DNA of 64,000 nt from Rubellimicrobium arenae (GCF_017916295.1 NZ_JAFMSS010000001.1:186001-250000); one strand, 5' to 3'; shown: positions 49,101 through 57,337, counted from the first letter of the stretch. Notes: generated by a model from the letters alone, not told the origin. Program-made: numbers and translations.

Positions 49101-50110
49101 CCATAGATGAGGTCGTTCCCGACCTCGAACGCAGAGTCCCCGTAGATGGTGTCGCCGCCGCCAGCGCCGATCAGGGTGTCGTCACCCCCTCCTCCGGCCA
49201 AGGAGTCAGCCCGGCGCCCGCCCAGCAGGCTGTCCGCACCAGTGCCCCCTTGGACCGTGAACAACTCGATCCCGCGAACCGTTTCGACGCCGTTGACCGT
49301 GGCGGCCGTCCCCGCCACGGCAAGACTCCCGCTGACGTCGATCGACAGGCTGTCATTGCCATCGCCGCCATCGACGCTGTCTTCGCCGGTCACGCCTGTC
49401 AGGCTGTCGGCCCCGTCGCCACCATAAAAGCTGTAGGTTCCCCAGCTCCCGGTCAGGGTGTCGTTCCCGGACCCTCCGTACAGGACGTCGTTGCCCCACG
49501 AGTGCCAGTATCCGGCGCCGGACAGCCGGTCGTCGCCTTCGCCTCCGAACAGGGTGTCATCGCCGGCATTGCCGTTGAGGGCGTCATCCCCCTCCTGACC
49601 GAAGAGGACGTCGTTCCCGGCGGGCGCCCAACTGAATGTGCTGTCCCCGTTCAGAACGTCGTCGGCCGCGCCGCCATGAAGCCGGTCGTTGCCGCCTCCG
49701 CCGCTCAGGTGGTCGTTCCCGTCTCCACCATAGAGGTCATTGGCCAAGGCCCCGGCGATCAGGATATCGGCCCCTGCCAGGCCGGTCAGCGTCGCTGGCC
49801 CTTCCGCCGCAATGGTGATCGCGACGGTGGCCGTGGCCGTTGCGCCGCCCGCGTCGGTCACCCGGTACATGAAGCTGTCCGAGCCCAGGTAGTCCTCGTT
49901 CGGACGGTAATCGAACCCCAGCGAGTTGATCGACGCCGTGCCGTGAAGGGGTCCGGCGCCCCCGACGATCTCGGTGTCCAGCACGTCTCCGTCCGGGTCA
50001 TGGAACCGGAGCTGGCAGAGGATGCCCGCCTCCAGTGATCCCAATGCTCCGTAATCCCAGGTCGCCGTCGCGACCACGACCTTGCTGTCGAATGCAACCG
50101 GCGCCGCCAT
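46160..50110 (-). CDS. RTX (hemolysin-type calcium-binding) exoprotein
   Basis: A 1316-residue acidic protein with no N-terminal signal peptide, as expected for type I secretion. Residues 30-100 form a cadherin/VCBS-like beta domain (DGDVLDTEIVGGAGPLHGTAS, VTDAGGATATATVAITI). From about 110 to 1010 and again 1060-1215 come dozens of GGxGxDxLx nonapeptide repeats that bind Ca2+. Between them sit six copies of a 45-residue non-RTX module (near 253, 380, 546, 688, 777 and 864). The C-terminal part (FEFRQRSEAGDIVLDFFNSSSEDDRF) is the usual type I secretion region. Whether it is an adhesin, S-layer protein or enzyme carrier cannot be told. ATG at 50110 is used. Confidence 0.93.
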   Translation of the reverse strand: MAAPVAFDSKVVVATATWDYGALGSLEAGILCQLRFHDPDGDVLDTEIVGGAGPLHGTASINSLGFDYRPNEDYLGSDSFMYRVTDAGGATATATVAITIAAEGPATLTGLAGADILIAGALANDLYGGDGNDHLSGGGGNDRLHGGAADDVLNGDSTFSWAPAGNDVLFGQEGDDALNGNAGDDTLFGGEGDDRLSGAGYWHSWGNDVLYGGSGNDTLTGSWGTYSFYGGDGADSLTGVTGEDSVDGGDGNDSLSIDVSGSLAVAGTAATVNGVETVRGIELFTVQGGTGADSLLGGRRADSLAGGGGDDTLIGAGGGDTIYGDSAFEVGNDLIYGGRGDDTLDGGDGLDTIFGGSGADRIRLHWSAAGGEADGVKGFDTLEIAASGSIAVSGKSLVIDGRVVGRNFEAFSIQGGVAEDTITGGAGNDTLSGGDGSNSLYGGEGNDDLSSAGGGVLSGGDGDDRFSTSGLEGGPGHVIYGGQGNDSWSDSGGGPGSGGDDTVYGGLGNDALTAGPGRDSVYGGGGDDSVTYGRADDRLFGGGGSDFLMFIGSGRLVVSDGRVLANGATVAEGFERFRIYGGSDDDEISGGGSGDDLNSGSGNDILRGNGGGDTLMGNFGDDLAHGGTGDDLLDGWEGDDRLFGGAGDDAVYGAFGDDTVHGGDGADYVSLEDLGEGDMAYGGAGFDRLVLSASSPVRLVASGKRAFADGHLIGAEFEEFEFQGSLGKDTLKGGDGDDILDGRGGADFIHGGGGADLVRLSEPINADAEIVGGRGRDMLAVAGQGALLASGGGARINGVLMGSGFERVSFLGGTGNDTLRGGAGDDILDGGGGRDLVQGGGGADVILLPGPGTRGTFDGGDGRDVLQVTASGRLIATGTGVRIDGDIVGTGFERFALTGGSRTDSLLGGADADTLVGLGGADILQGRGGADDLSGGAGGDRLAGEAGNDRLDGGEGQDALRGGDGVDRLIGGTGNDRLEGGGGTDFLYGGQGRDRLMGGSGLDRLVGGEGDDRYVITGPDATVEEKGGGIDRVTSWVSTTLARNVEHLVLAGKGDLRGSGNGQDNRIEGNSGDNILRGAEGRDVLLGGAGKDQLEGGGGADRMEGGTGSDTYFVDAAGDTVHESAGAGTRDTISSSVDIALPENVENLYLDLSAGAIDGRGNRLGNLVVGNNAGNVLMGAGGADALYGEKGNDRLIGGEGRDSLVGGLGDDVFEFRQRSEAGDIVLDFFNSSSEDDRFRISAAGFGGGLDPGGVLAASQFRVRSDNQAQDSNDRFIFRTTDRTLWFDGNGSAKGGLFLVADLQDAAVVGHQDIFLF

Positions 50111-50480
50111 CAGGGAACCCCGCTCACCACGCATCCGGATCCGGATGCCACACCGCACGTCCGGCCAAGGAGCTGAGTCTCCGGCTGGCGGCAGGCCAGG
50201 TGGACGCGACGCGTACGACGCCGGGGCCTGCCTCGGGCAATGAGTCTCCGGCCTTGTCCGGATACCAGACGATTGGGCCGAACTTCAGCGGCCTGCCGCC
50301 CGGACTGACTGGCAGATACCAATTCCATTCGGTCCTGAATGCAGAGGCTACAATTCAAACGATGCCCTGTAAACAATCAGGCCCGTTCGCTCCGCCTGAA
50401 TCTCCGAAGGCTGAATTGCAAGATCGTGGAAGGCCGACACACGACAGCCATGTTTATCCCGCTGCGAAAGCAGTCCGACC
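50111..50480. other. Region upstream of the RTX gene
   Basis: 370 bases with no recognised gene. It carries the RTX promoter (minus strand). Base composition is less extreme than nearby genes, with several AT-rich patches around 50340-50380. Confidence 0.4.
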
Positions 50481-50813
50481 CTATCTCGCCTCGAGGTCGA
50501 ATTGGTGGCGAAGGGTCGGCATGTTCACCAGGATCGAGCGGAAGTGCCCGAAGCGGAGGGTTTCCAGTCGGTCGCCCGGCTGAACCGCCCCATCTGGAAA
50601 CGCCACCACGACCGAGTCCCGCACCGGATGGCCCAGAAAGCCGATTCGACCCGCCTGGATCGTCAGGGGCGCTCCGAGGGCCATCTCGGACCCCGAGAAT
50701 TCATTCAGGTGGAGCGTGGTCCGTGCCCGCACCCGCCACCCGAGAAAGCCACCGAGTGTGGCCGCATCCCGGACCCGGCTTGCATCGAAGGATGACCACG
50801 GCATGTCGAACAC
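50481..50813 (-). CDS. Hypothetical protein
   Basis: An 110-residue frame starting at an ATG (50813) without a strong ribosome-binding site. Third codon positions are GC-rich as in nearby genes (mostly C or G), which is some support for coding, and the middle (LHLNEFSGSEMALGAPLTIQAGRIGFLGHPVRD) could be a beta-rich domain. I recognise no family. Alternative reading frames across this stretch look like shadows. Confidence 0.4.
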   Translation of the reverse strand: MFDMPWSSFDASRVRDAATLGGFLGWRVRARTTLHLNEFSGSEMALGAPLTIQAGRIGFLGHPVRDSVVVAFPDGAVQPGDRLETLRFGHFRSILVNMPTLRHQFDLEAR

Positions 50814-51124
50814 CCCGCTTTCGTCGCATCTCTTTGACTACGGGCGGAAACCGCCGCATCGGGGCCAGTCAGCAGTCGCCTTGGACGTCAGCCCTTACGC
50901 TCGGTCCGAAGTTGCAGCGAGTCTGCCGGCTCAGGATGGTCCTGTCGAGGACCATCTGACCTAAGGGCAACTCCTCCAGATCGGATCGATCGGAGCTGTC
51001 CGACCCCGACCACGGGCGGACGCTTGGCACCGACGCGCTCGACCGCGGGAACCCTGTCCCTTCCTCTCCGTTGGACGTCGCAGGGCCGCTAGACGCTCTG
51101 CCTGATCCCCACCTGAGGCTCCTG
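50814..51124. other. Intergenic region, nothing recognised
   Basis: 311 bases between the hypothetical gene and a small exported protein. It contains the upstream GAGG ribosome-binding site of the latter but no coding sequence or repeat that I could support. Confidence 0.4.
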
Positions 51125-51499
51125 ATGACGTCCTTCCGCTTTCCGATCCCACTTGCCCTTGCTGGCCTCGCCGGCCTGTTCACGCTGACGCTCAGCGGGG
51201 CCCCGGCCCAGGCCCAGGGTGTGATCGACCGTCTCCTGGGCGACGATCCCGGCCGGTCGGTGGCGCCGGCGGATCTCGTGGCGGCGAAGATCTGGGTCTA
51301 CGATCCCCGGCAGAGCCTTGCCAACTTCCCCGAAGCGGAGATGCAGCCCGGCCCCCACATCCTGGTGATCGTCACAGCCAACACTCAGGTCCCCAGCATC
51401 GTGGTCCGCACCGAGTCAGGCGCTGAATGCAGCGCGGCCGCACGGTCCCTGACCAGCGTTCACGGCGGCGGCCTGGCCTACTGCCACCCCCTGAGCTGA
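51125..51499 (+). CDS. Small exported hypothetical protein
   Basis: 124 residues with a long signal peptide MTSFRFPIPLALAGLAGLFT...APAQA (about 1-31). The mature part (ADLVAAKIWVYDPRQSLANFPEAEMQPGPHILVIVTANTQVPSIVV) has beta-strand alternation and two cysteines at ECS and AYC near the C terminus that could form a disulfide. No family is recognised. The ATG at 51125 has GAGG six bases upstream. Confidence 0.7.
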   Translation: MTSFRFPIPLALAGLAGLFTLTLSGAPAQAQGVIDRLLGDDPGRSVAPADLVAAKIWVYDPRQSLANFPEAEMQPGPHILVIVTANTQVPSIVVRTESGAECSAAARSLTSVHGGGLAYCHPLS

Positions 51500-51540
51500 C
51501 CCGAGGCAGCCAGCCGGTCCCCTCGGGCACCAGAACGCGA

Positions 51541-51570
51541 CACCGCGGCCGAGGATTCCCGGCCGCGGTG
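51541..51570. terminator. Perfect 11-bp hairpin terminator
   Basis: CACCGCGGCCG (51541-51551) pairs with CGGCCGCGGTG (51560-51570), an 8-base loop, between the plus-strand exported protein gene and the minus-strand coiled-coil gene. It lacks a U-run; it probably acts on both. Confidence 0.6.
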
Positions 51571-51623
51571 CTCAAGGTATCCGGACGGCGGAGCCCGTTG
51601 GCCTCGCCCTGATCCGCAGTGGT

Positions 51624-51908
51624 TCAGCGCGACCGGCTGGCTTGCCGCTTCTTCGCCGGGACCCGGGCGGCATTTGCCCTGTCCACCGCCTCCTTCTCGA
51701 GGCGCGCCTGCCGCAGCCGCGCGACATCGGCCTGCAACCGCTCCTTGGCCGCCTCGGTGATCTCACGGGCGACACGGGTGGTTTCGTCCGCCCGCTTCTC
51801 CGAAGGGGTCTGGGTCGGTCGGAATGCCGGAGTCGGCGGGACGGACGATTGGGTGTTCCTGAAGATGTCGCCGATCCAGCCATCTACGGTCCCAGGGGAT
51901 TTCCTCAT
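51624..51908 (-). CDS. Small charged helical protein
   Basis: 94 residues, strongly basic and rich in Arg, Lys, Glu and Ala; the stretch ETTRVAREITEAAKERLQADVARLRQARLEKEAVDRA (about 42-78) is predicted by eye to be an uninterrupted helix or coiled coil. The N-terminal part (MRKSPGTVDGWIGDIFRNTQ) is Gly/Pro-containing. AAAGGAG six bases before the ATG strongly supports translation. No family is recognised. Confidence 0.6.
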   Translation of the reverse strand: MRKSPGTVDGWIGDIFRNTQSSVPPTPAFRPTQTPSEKRADETTRVAREITEAAKERLQADVARLRQARLEKEAVDRANAARVPAKKRQASRSR

Positions 51909-52480
51909 GCCTGCTCCTTTGCGTGTCGACGTGGGTGGGCGCGCCGCCGGCCATTGGACAACCGCCGCGTCCGTCTGATCTCGAGAATGGCGTCCAAGGG
52001 GGCTCCCGGTCGCGGGCGAGCCCGCAGGTCGCCAGCCGCGACATCGGGTGACACGCCCAGCAAGTCATTCTCCGTGGTCTTGGCCGCAAGGACGCCCTCG
52101 TGGCTCACCCATACGTGGAGCCACGGCAGAATGTTGCGAGGGGGAAGGCGCGCCCAATCGCATAAGGTCTCCACTTGACACGATAGTTTTCCAGAGCTGG
52201 ATCCCGCGCTTGGGCGCGTCAGGGCCTGATCGCGGGCCACGGCTCATCGGCATGCGGGCCAGCCCGAGCTGCGGACAAGGCGAGGGATGCTCGGACCTTT
52301 CTGTTTCCGCAGCCGTGAGAAAGGTCTTGCTTTGTAGCGTGGTCCACCCCATGTATCCGCTGCGAACGTTACACTCCCTCGATCCGCTGTCTCCGTCACC
52401 GGCTTCAGTTCTCGTTGCGACACTGACCAAGCCGGGCTGCCGCATGTCGCGGGCAGCGTTCCTGACTAGGAGACATCACG
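51909..52480. other. Divergent region upstream of cspA
   Basis: 572 bases with no supported gene. A TTGACA hexamer occurs at 52175-52180 but no good -10 follows at the right spacing. Cold-shock genes often have a long regulatory 5' leader, so part of this stretch is probably the cspA UTR. Confidence 0.4.
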
Positions 52481-52687
52481 ATGGCCACCGGCACCGTGAA
52501 ATGGTTCAACACCACCAAGGGCTTCGGCTTCATCGCCCCCGAGGGCGGACGCAAGGACGTTTTCGTCCACATCTCCGCCGTTGAGCGGGCTGGCCTGACC
52601 GGCCTCAAGGACAACCAGAAGGTCACCTTCGACATCGTGTCCGGCCGTGACGGACGCGAAGCCGCCGAGAACCTGCAGCTGGCCTAA
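52481..52687 (+). CDS. cspA: Single-domain cold-shock protein
   Basis: A 68-residue CspA-family RNA chaperone. RNP1 is KGFGFIAPEGG and RNP2 is DVFVHISAVE; the opening MATGTVKWFNTTKG is canonical. It binds single-stranded RNA and melts secondary structure during cold adaptation or rapid growth. AGGAGA precedes the ATG by seven bases. A strong terminator follows at 52755-52784, so it is probably monocistronic. Confidence 0.97.
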   Translation: MATGTVKWFNTTKGFGFIAPEGGRKDVFVHISAVERAGLTGLKDNQKVTFDIVSGRDGREAAENLQLA

Positions 52688-52754
52688 GCTGGACCAGTCC
52701 GGCCGCAGCGTCGATCCTTGCGGTCGGATGCCCGGAATCCAGTCGAAGATCCCG

Positions 52755-52784
52755 AAAGGGGGTGGCGCGTCCACCCCCTTTTTT
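52755..52784 (+). terminator. Rho-independent terminator after cspA
   Basis: AAGGGGGTGG (52756-52765) and CCACCCCCTT (52771-52780) pair around a CGCGT loop, followed by a T-run to 52784. It is the clearest intrinsic terminator in the window and, being near-symmetric, may also serve nhaA from the other side. Confidence 0.9.
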
Positions 52785-52830
52785 CATGCCCCGAGCGGTT
52801 GGTCTTTGCCATGCCGGCCGGGCGCAGGTC

Positions 52831-54075
52831 CTAGCGCACGGCGGGTTCGGGCGCCGGCACGTCCCGGGGCGCCACCCTGAGCACGCTCCAGCCCAGGAGC
52901 CCCGCGAGGAGCGAGCCGGCCAGGATGCCGACCTTGACCTCCTCCTGCAGGAGGGCGGAGTCGGCAAAGGCCAGAAGGCCGATGAATAGGCTCATGGTGA
53001 AGCCGATCCCGCACAGAAGGGCCACGCCGAGGAGCTGGAGGCGGCCCGCCCCCATGGGCACGTCGGCGAGCCCCAGACGGATCACGGCCCAGGCGCTGCC
53101 GTAGACGCCGACCAGCTTGCCCAGAAGAAGGCCGAGCGCCACTCCGAGCGTCAGATCGCTCGTCACCGCCTCCATCGTGAGCCCGGCAAAGGACAGGCCG
53201 GCGTTGGCGAACCCGAACACCGGGATGATAAGGAAGGTGCTCCACGGGTGGAGCGCGTGCTCCAGGCGGTGCAGGGGCGAATGGTCCGTGTCATCGGGGC
53301 GGCCCGGGAACGATCGCAGGGGAATGGTCAGGGCCAGCAGCACGCCCGCGATCGTGGCATGGACGCCCGAGCCCAGCACCAGCCACCACAGGGCCACACC
53401 AGGCACGAGGTAGGCCCAGAGCCGGGTCACGCCCAGGCGGTTCAGGAGAACGAGCCCGGCAAGGACGGCCGCCGCTCCGCCCAGATGCGGCAGCGAAAGG
53501 TCGCCCGAATAGAAGACGGCGATGATGAGCACCGCGCCCAGGTCATCGATGATGGCAAGCGCGGTCAGGAAGACCTTCAGCGACGTGGGCACGCGCGAGC
53601 CCAGGAGCGAGAGCACCCCCAGCGCGAAGGCGATGTCGGTTGCGGACGGAATGGCCCAGCCCCGGGCCGTGGTCGGATCGTCGGCATTGAAGAAAAGGAA
53701 CACGAGCGCGGGCACCGCCATCCCGCCCAGGGCGGCGACACCGGGCAGGATGCGGCGCGACCAGGTCGACAGTTGCCCGTCCAGCACCTCGCGCTTGATC
53801 TCCAGCCCGACCACCAGGAAGAAGATCACCATCAGGCCGTCGTTGATCCAGTGGGCCAGGCTGAGCGGCCCCAGATAGGCGTGCAGCGCCTCGAAGTAGG
53901 CCGGCGCCAGGGGGGAGTTCGCCACGAGGATCGCGAGGGCCGCGGCCGCCATGAGGGCAATCCCGCCCGACGCCTGGCCGTCCAGGAAGGTCCGCAGCAT
54001 CGAAAAGGGCCGCAAGCCTCCGCCGGGCGGGGGTGACGGCAACGGACGCGCGGTTCCGGGCTTTGGATCGGCCAT
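52831..54075 (-). CDS. nhaA: Na+/H+ antiporter NhaA
   Basis: A 414-residue inner-membrane antiporter. It has the family region WAIPSATDIAFALGVLSLLG, the paired ion-binding Asp residues in ALAIIDDLGAVLIIAVFY, and the C-terminal GIGFTMSLFIGLLAF. The protein exchanges Na+ for H+ and is pH-regulated. The start at 54075 follows an AAGGAAA stretch about nine bases upstream. It is convergent with cspA across the terminator. Confidence 0.95.
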   Translation of the reverse strand: MADPKPGTARPLPSPPPGGGLRPFSMLRTFLDGQASGGIALMAAAALAILVANSPLAPAYFEALHAYLGPLSLAHWINDGLMVIFFLVVGLEIKREVLDGQLSTWSRRILPGVAALGGMAVPALVFLFFNADDPTTARGWAIPSATDIAFALGVLSLLGSRVPTSLKVFLTALAIIDDLGAVLIIAVFYSGDLSLPHLGGAAAVLAGLVLLNRLGVTRLWAYLVPGVALWWLVLGSGVHATIAGVLLALTIPLRSFPGRPDDTDHSPLHRLEHALHPWSTFLIIPVFGFANAGLSFAGLTMEAVTSDLTLGVALGLLLGKLVGVYGSAWAVIRLGLADVPMGAGRLQLLGVALLCGIGFTMSLFIGLLAFADSALLQEEVKVGILAGSLLAGLLGWSVLRVAPRDVPAPEPAVR

Positions 54076-54176
54076 GTAGCAGATTTCCTTCGTCAGTGAA
54101 TGGTCGTGATCGGAACCCGGCCCGCTGTGTCCGGATTCGGCATGTCTGGCCGCCACGTAGGGCGGACTTTCGGCAT

Positions 54177-54878
54177 TCAACGCTGCACGTCGTGACGCCA
54201 CGCCCAGGCGGTCTGATCCACGAATGCTGAGGGCTCACCGACAGGCAAGCGCGCCTCCGGCCCAGCGAGCAGAGCCGGGTCGAGGCCCAGCAGGGCCAGG
54301 GTCCGATGCAACGCCGCGCCACTGTCCAGCCGCTCGATGTCCACCCCTTCGTGGCGCAGAGCCTGACAGGCTGTCGCCAGCGCATCGTGGCCCGCCCGGA
54401 CAGTGCGCTCGATCGCCTGATACGCGCCGCGTCCAGCCCGGCGCCGGGAGACCACGTTCCGCACGCAACGCTCCAGGGGCACGTCGAGCCAAAGCACATG
54501 GAGCCGGCGCTCGCGGGCGGCCTGAGCCTGCGCCAGCACCGTGGTTCGCTCCACCTCCCCACTCAGCTGATAGCCTTCGATCAGCACGTCATGTCCTTCC
54601 GTGGCCAGAGAGCGCGCCAGCCGAAAGGCTTCGTCCAGGCCACCGTCCGTCTGGGGGATCGTGTCGGTCCCGCCGCGCGCGGCATCATAGTGGCCGATGA
54701 CGGCCAATGGCCGCTGCCTCCAAGTAGGCGCGAACCGCCAGGCGATGGGGCGATGCCGGCCCTTGCGGCACACCGGCATGGCCGCCGCCCCGGCACGGCA
54801 GCTTGCCGCCATGACCTCGCGCACGAGCCAGGTCTTGCCCGCGCCGCTCGTGCCCCTTGGATTGATCACCAGCCCCAT
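54177..54878 (-). CDS. P-loop kinase-like ATPase of unknown function
   Basis: A 233-residue P-loop NTPase. Walker A is GTSGAGKT at residues 9-16, preceded by GLVINPR; mid-protein HDVLIEGYQLSGEVERTTVL and HVLWLDVPLERCVRNVVSRRRA resemble the lid of nucleoside or zeta-toxin-like kinases. No antitoxin partner is obvious nearby. The ATG at 54878 is chosen because the P-loop must be near the N terminus; an upstream ATG at 54992 is in frame. Confidence 0.65.
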   Translation of the reverse strand: MGLVINPRGTSGAGKTWLVREVMAASCRAGAAAMPVCRKGRHRPIAWRFAPTWRQRPLAVIGHYDAARGGTDTIPQTDGGLDEAFRLARSLATEGHDVLIEGYQLSGEVERTTVLAQAQAARERRLHVLWLDVPLERCVRNVVSRRRAGRGAYQAIERTVRAGHDALATACQALRHEGVDIERLDSGAALHRTLALLGLDPALLAGPEARLPVGEPSAFVDQTAWAWRHDVQR

Positions 54879-55283
54879 GCCTGTCTCCACGTTGTGCCGG
54901 ACGCAGAAGCCATCGATCCCGAGCCCAATCGAGTCACGTTTCCAGGACTGGCCAGAGCTGGTTCGGGCCGAGCCAAATCCACGCGGCAGCACGGCGCGTT
55001 ACCCCAAGACTGTGAGGATCGACCAAGAGCCCGGGACGACCTTGCGCGCCGCGCCGTCCTGTCCCTGCACGGTCGGCTCTCCGCGCAGGCCACCGTCAGC
55101 GCTGGGAGGCATCGGCCCACTTCTGGCATGAGCATGGGCGTGGCTTGGGGGATACCCGGCGCGCTCGCCCCGGTTGCAATCGGTCCGCCACCCGCACGAC
55201 GCCGAAAGCATGGATCAGGCCCGCAGCTCGGGCGGGCTGATGGCCCGGGAACGCGGCAGCATGGCCGTGCGGCCGCCGCGGCG
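54879..55283. other. Intergenic region between P-loop gene and LOV kinase
   Basis: 405 bases without a gene I can support; several overlapping frames exist but none has a start context and conserved motif. A GC-rich CGCGGC...GCCGCG stem near 55235-55275 may help end the LOV kinase transcript. Confidence 0.35.
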
Positions 55284-56966
55284 TTATCCTACGCCGGTCG
55301 GTCCATCGAGAACCTGACGCACCTTGGCGGCCAACTCGGAACGGCGGTAGGGCTTGTTGATGAGATCGAATTCGGAGCCGCCGGCGGTCTCGCGCTCGAA
55401 GCTCAGCTCGGCATAGCCCGTGGTGAGCAGCACCTTCAGCCGCGGCCGGGCCTGCCGCGCTCGGCGGGCCAGCATGACGCCGTTGATGCCGCCCGGCATG
55501 ATCAGGTCCGTGAACAGCAGGTCGATGCGCTCGTCGCCCTCGAGGATATCCATGGCCTCCAGCCCGTCCGGGGCTCGCAGGACCTTGTAGCCGAAATCCT
55601 CGAGCACGGACTGGGCCAGCTGCCCCACATCCTCCTGATCCTCGACGATCAGGATCACCTCGGTCCCGGCGCGCTGATCCAGGGGACGAGGAGGCTGCGC
55701 GCCCCGCGGCTCGGGCGACTGCTGCACGGCGGGGAAGAAGAACCGCACGGTGGTCCCGTGACCCACCTCGGAGGTGAGCCGCATCATGCCGCCCGACTGC
55801 TTGGCAAAGCCGTAGGCCATCGACAGGCCCAGCCCCGTGCCCTTGCCCTGCTCCTTGGTGGTGAAGAACGGCTCGGTGACGCGCTTGAGGATCTCGGGCG
55901 GAATCCCGGTCCCGGTGTCGGTGATGGACAGCGTGACATAGCGACCGGCCCCCAGCTCACCGAAATGTCCGCGATCCTCGTCCGCGATGTCGCGCATCGC
56001 GGTTTCCACCATGATCCGGCCCCCGTTGGGCATCGCGTCGCGCGCGTTGATCAGGACATTGAGAAGGGCCAGCTCGGCTTGGGTGGTGTCGACCTTGGTG
56101 TTGGCCAAGGCCGGGTCGAGCCGGGTCTCGATGGCGATGGTGCCGCCGACCGTCCGCTCGATGAGGGGCTTGAAGCCTGCCACAACGGCGTTCAGGTTCA
56201 CGAGCCGCCCGTCCAGCCGTTGCTTGCGGGCAAAGGACAGGAGCTGGTTGGTGAGCGTGGCGCCTCGCGTCGCGGCCAGGCCGATCGCGTCCAGCGCGGC
56301 CTCGGCATAGGCGGGATCGTTGGTGACGCCCTTGGCCTTGATCCCGTCGAGGTAGCCCAGGATCACCTGGAGAAGGTTGTTGAAGTCATGGGCGATGCCG
56401 CCCGTCAGCTGGCCCAGGCTTTCCATCTTCTGCGCCTGCCGGAGCGCGTCCTCCGCATCGCGGCGGCGCGACACGTCGAGCTGCGAGCCGAAGTAGTAGA
56501 CCAGCTCCCCGTCCTGGTTGAAGACGGGCGACATGAACAGGGCGTTCCAGAACGCCGAGCCGTTCTTGCGGTAGTTCAGGATCTCGACCGCGATCTCGCG
56601 GCGCTGGTCGATGGCCTGCCGCAACTCGTCGATGACCGTGCGGTCGGTGTCGGGTCCCTGCAGGAGGCGACAGTTGCGGCCCCGGATCTCCTCGAAGGTA
56701 TACCCGGTCATCTGCTGGAACGCGGGGTTGCAGAAGACGATCGGGTTGTCGGGCTGGCGCGGATCGGTGACGATCATCGGCATCCGCGTCGCCTCGACGG
56801 CGGCGAAGAAGATATCGTGCCGGGAGACGTCCTTCTCGATCGAGCTGTCGACCGCGACGGGTGGCGCGACCTGACCTATGGCGCCCGTCTCGGAGTCGAA
56901 GCCGCCGCCGGGGCCCTGGGGCTCGCCCGTCGGGCCGCCCTCGTTCACCCCTATGCTGGACGGCAT
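55284..56966 (-). CDS. LOV-domain hybrid histidine kinase (blue-light sensor)
   Basis: A 560-residue soluble sensor. The LOV domain (about 50-168) has the flavin-adduct motif GRNCRLLQG with Cys99 and NPIVFCNPAF, NYRKNGSAFWN and YYFGSQLDVS around it, all contacts of FMN in LOV photoreceptors. The HisKA box is GGIAHDFNNLLQ with His193; the HATPase has N-box NARDAMPNGG and DTGTGIPPE, FFTTKEQGKGTGLGLS. A C-terminal receiver (about 435-555) has Asp487. The next gene, a lone receiver, overlaps its start by 16 bases. Confidence 0.95.
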   Translation of the reverse strand: MPSSIGVNEGGPTGEPQGPGGGFDSETGAIGQVAPPVAVDSSIEKDVSRHDIFFAAVEATRMPMIVTDPRQPDNPIVFCNPAFQQMTGYTFEEIRGRNCRLLQGPDTDRTVIDELRQAIDQRREIAVEILNYRKNGSAFWNALFMSPVFNQDGELVYYFGSQLDVSRRRDAEDALRQAQKMESLGQLTGGIAHDFNNLLQVILGYLDGIKAKGVTNDPAYAEAALDAIGLAATRGATLTNQLLSFARKQRLDGRLVNLNAVVAGFKPLIERTVGGTIAIETRLDPALANTKVDTTQAELALLNVLINARDAMPNGGRIMVETAMRDIADEDRGHFGELGAGRYVTLSITDTGTGIPPEILKRVTEPFFTTKEQGKGTGLGLSMAYGFAKQSGGMMRLTSEVGHGTTVRFFFPAVQQSPEPRGAQPPRPLDQRAGTEVILIVEDQEDVGQLAQSVLEDFGYKVLRAPDGLEAMDILEGDERIDLLFTDLIMPGGINGVMLARRARQARPRLKVLLTTGYAELSFERETAGGSEFDLINKPYRRSELAAKVRQVLDGPTGVG

Positions 56967-57337
56967 GGCGCCCCTCGGGTGCCGAGTACGGTGGCCAGCG
57001 CAGCCGCGATCTGGTCCGCCTGGTAGGGCTTGGGCAACACCGGAGCATTGGCTAGCAGGGGCGGAACCTGGTCGCGGGCGTAGCCTGTGACAAACACCAG
57101 CGGCACCCCCCGAAGCGCCAGGATCTCGGCGGCCGGGTAGCTCATCTGGCCACGGAGGTTGATGTCCAGGATGGCAGCGTCGCAGACATTCACGCGGGCC
57201 AGTTCCCGCGCCTCGGCGAGCGTCGCGGCCCGCGCCGACACGGTCATGCCGAGATCATCGATCATGTCCTCGAGCAGCATCGAAATGATGGGCTCATCCT
57301 CAACGATCAGCACCCGTTTGCCAATCAGTTCGCTCAT
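56951..57337 (-). CDS. Stand-alone response-regulator receiver protein
   Basis: A 128-residue CheY-like receiver without output domain: RVLIVEDEPIISMLLEDMI, LDINLRGQM (phospho-Asp in AAILDI), VFVTGY and LPKPYQ. It resembles the group of receivers that follow HWE/LOV kinases, often acting as a phosphate sink or partner. It overlaps the LOV kinase by 16 bases at its 3' end, and lies first, so both are in one operon with the receiver upstream. Start ATG at 57337; an in-frame ATG at 57361 is less likely. Confidence 0.9.
   Translation of the reverse strand: MSELIGKRVLIVEDEPIISMLLEDMIDDLGMTVSARAATLAEARELARVNVCDAAILDINLRGQMSYPAAEILALRGVPLVFVTGYARDQVPPLLANAPVLPKPYQADQIAAALATVLGTRGAPCRPA

Noticed and set aside
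46970..50038. 1022-residue plus-strand frame over the RTX gene
   Set aside because: Antisense mirror of RTX repeats; its apparent repeats are a by-product of GGxGxD codons.
46160..50110. Periodic DNA repeats considered as CRISPR or tandem satellite
   Set aside because: They are degenerate 27-base coding units of RTX nonapeptides with no constant repeat and no spacers.
52175..52203. Sigma-70 promoter for cspA at TTGACA
   Set aside because: No acceptable -10 hexamer at 16-18 bases and it lies about 300 bases from the gene.
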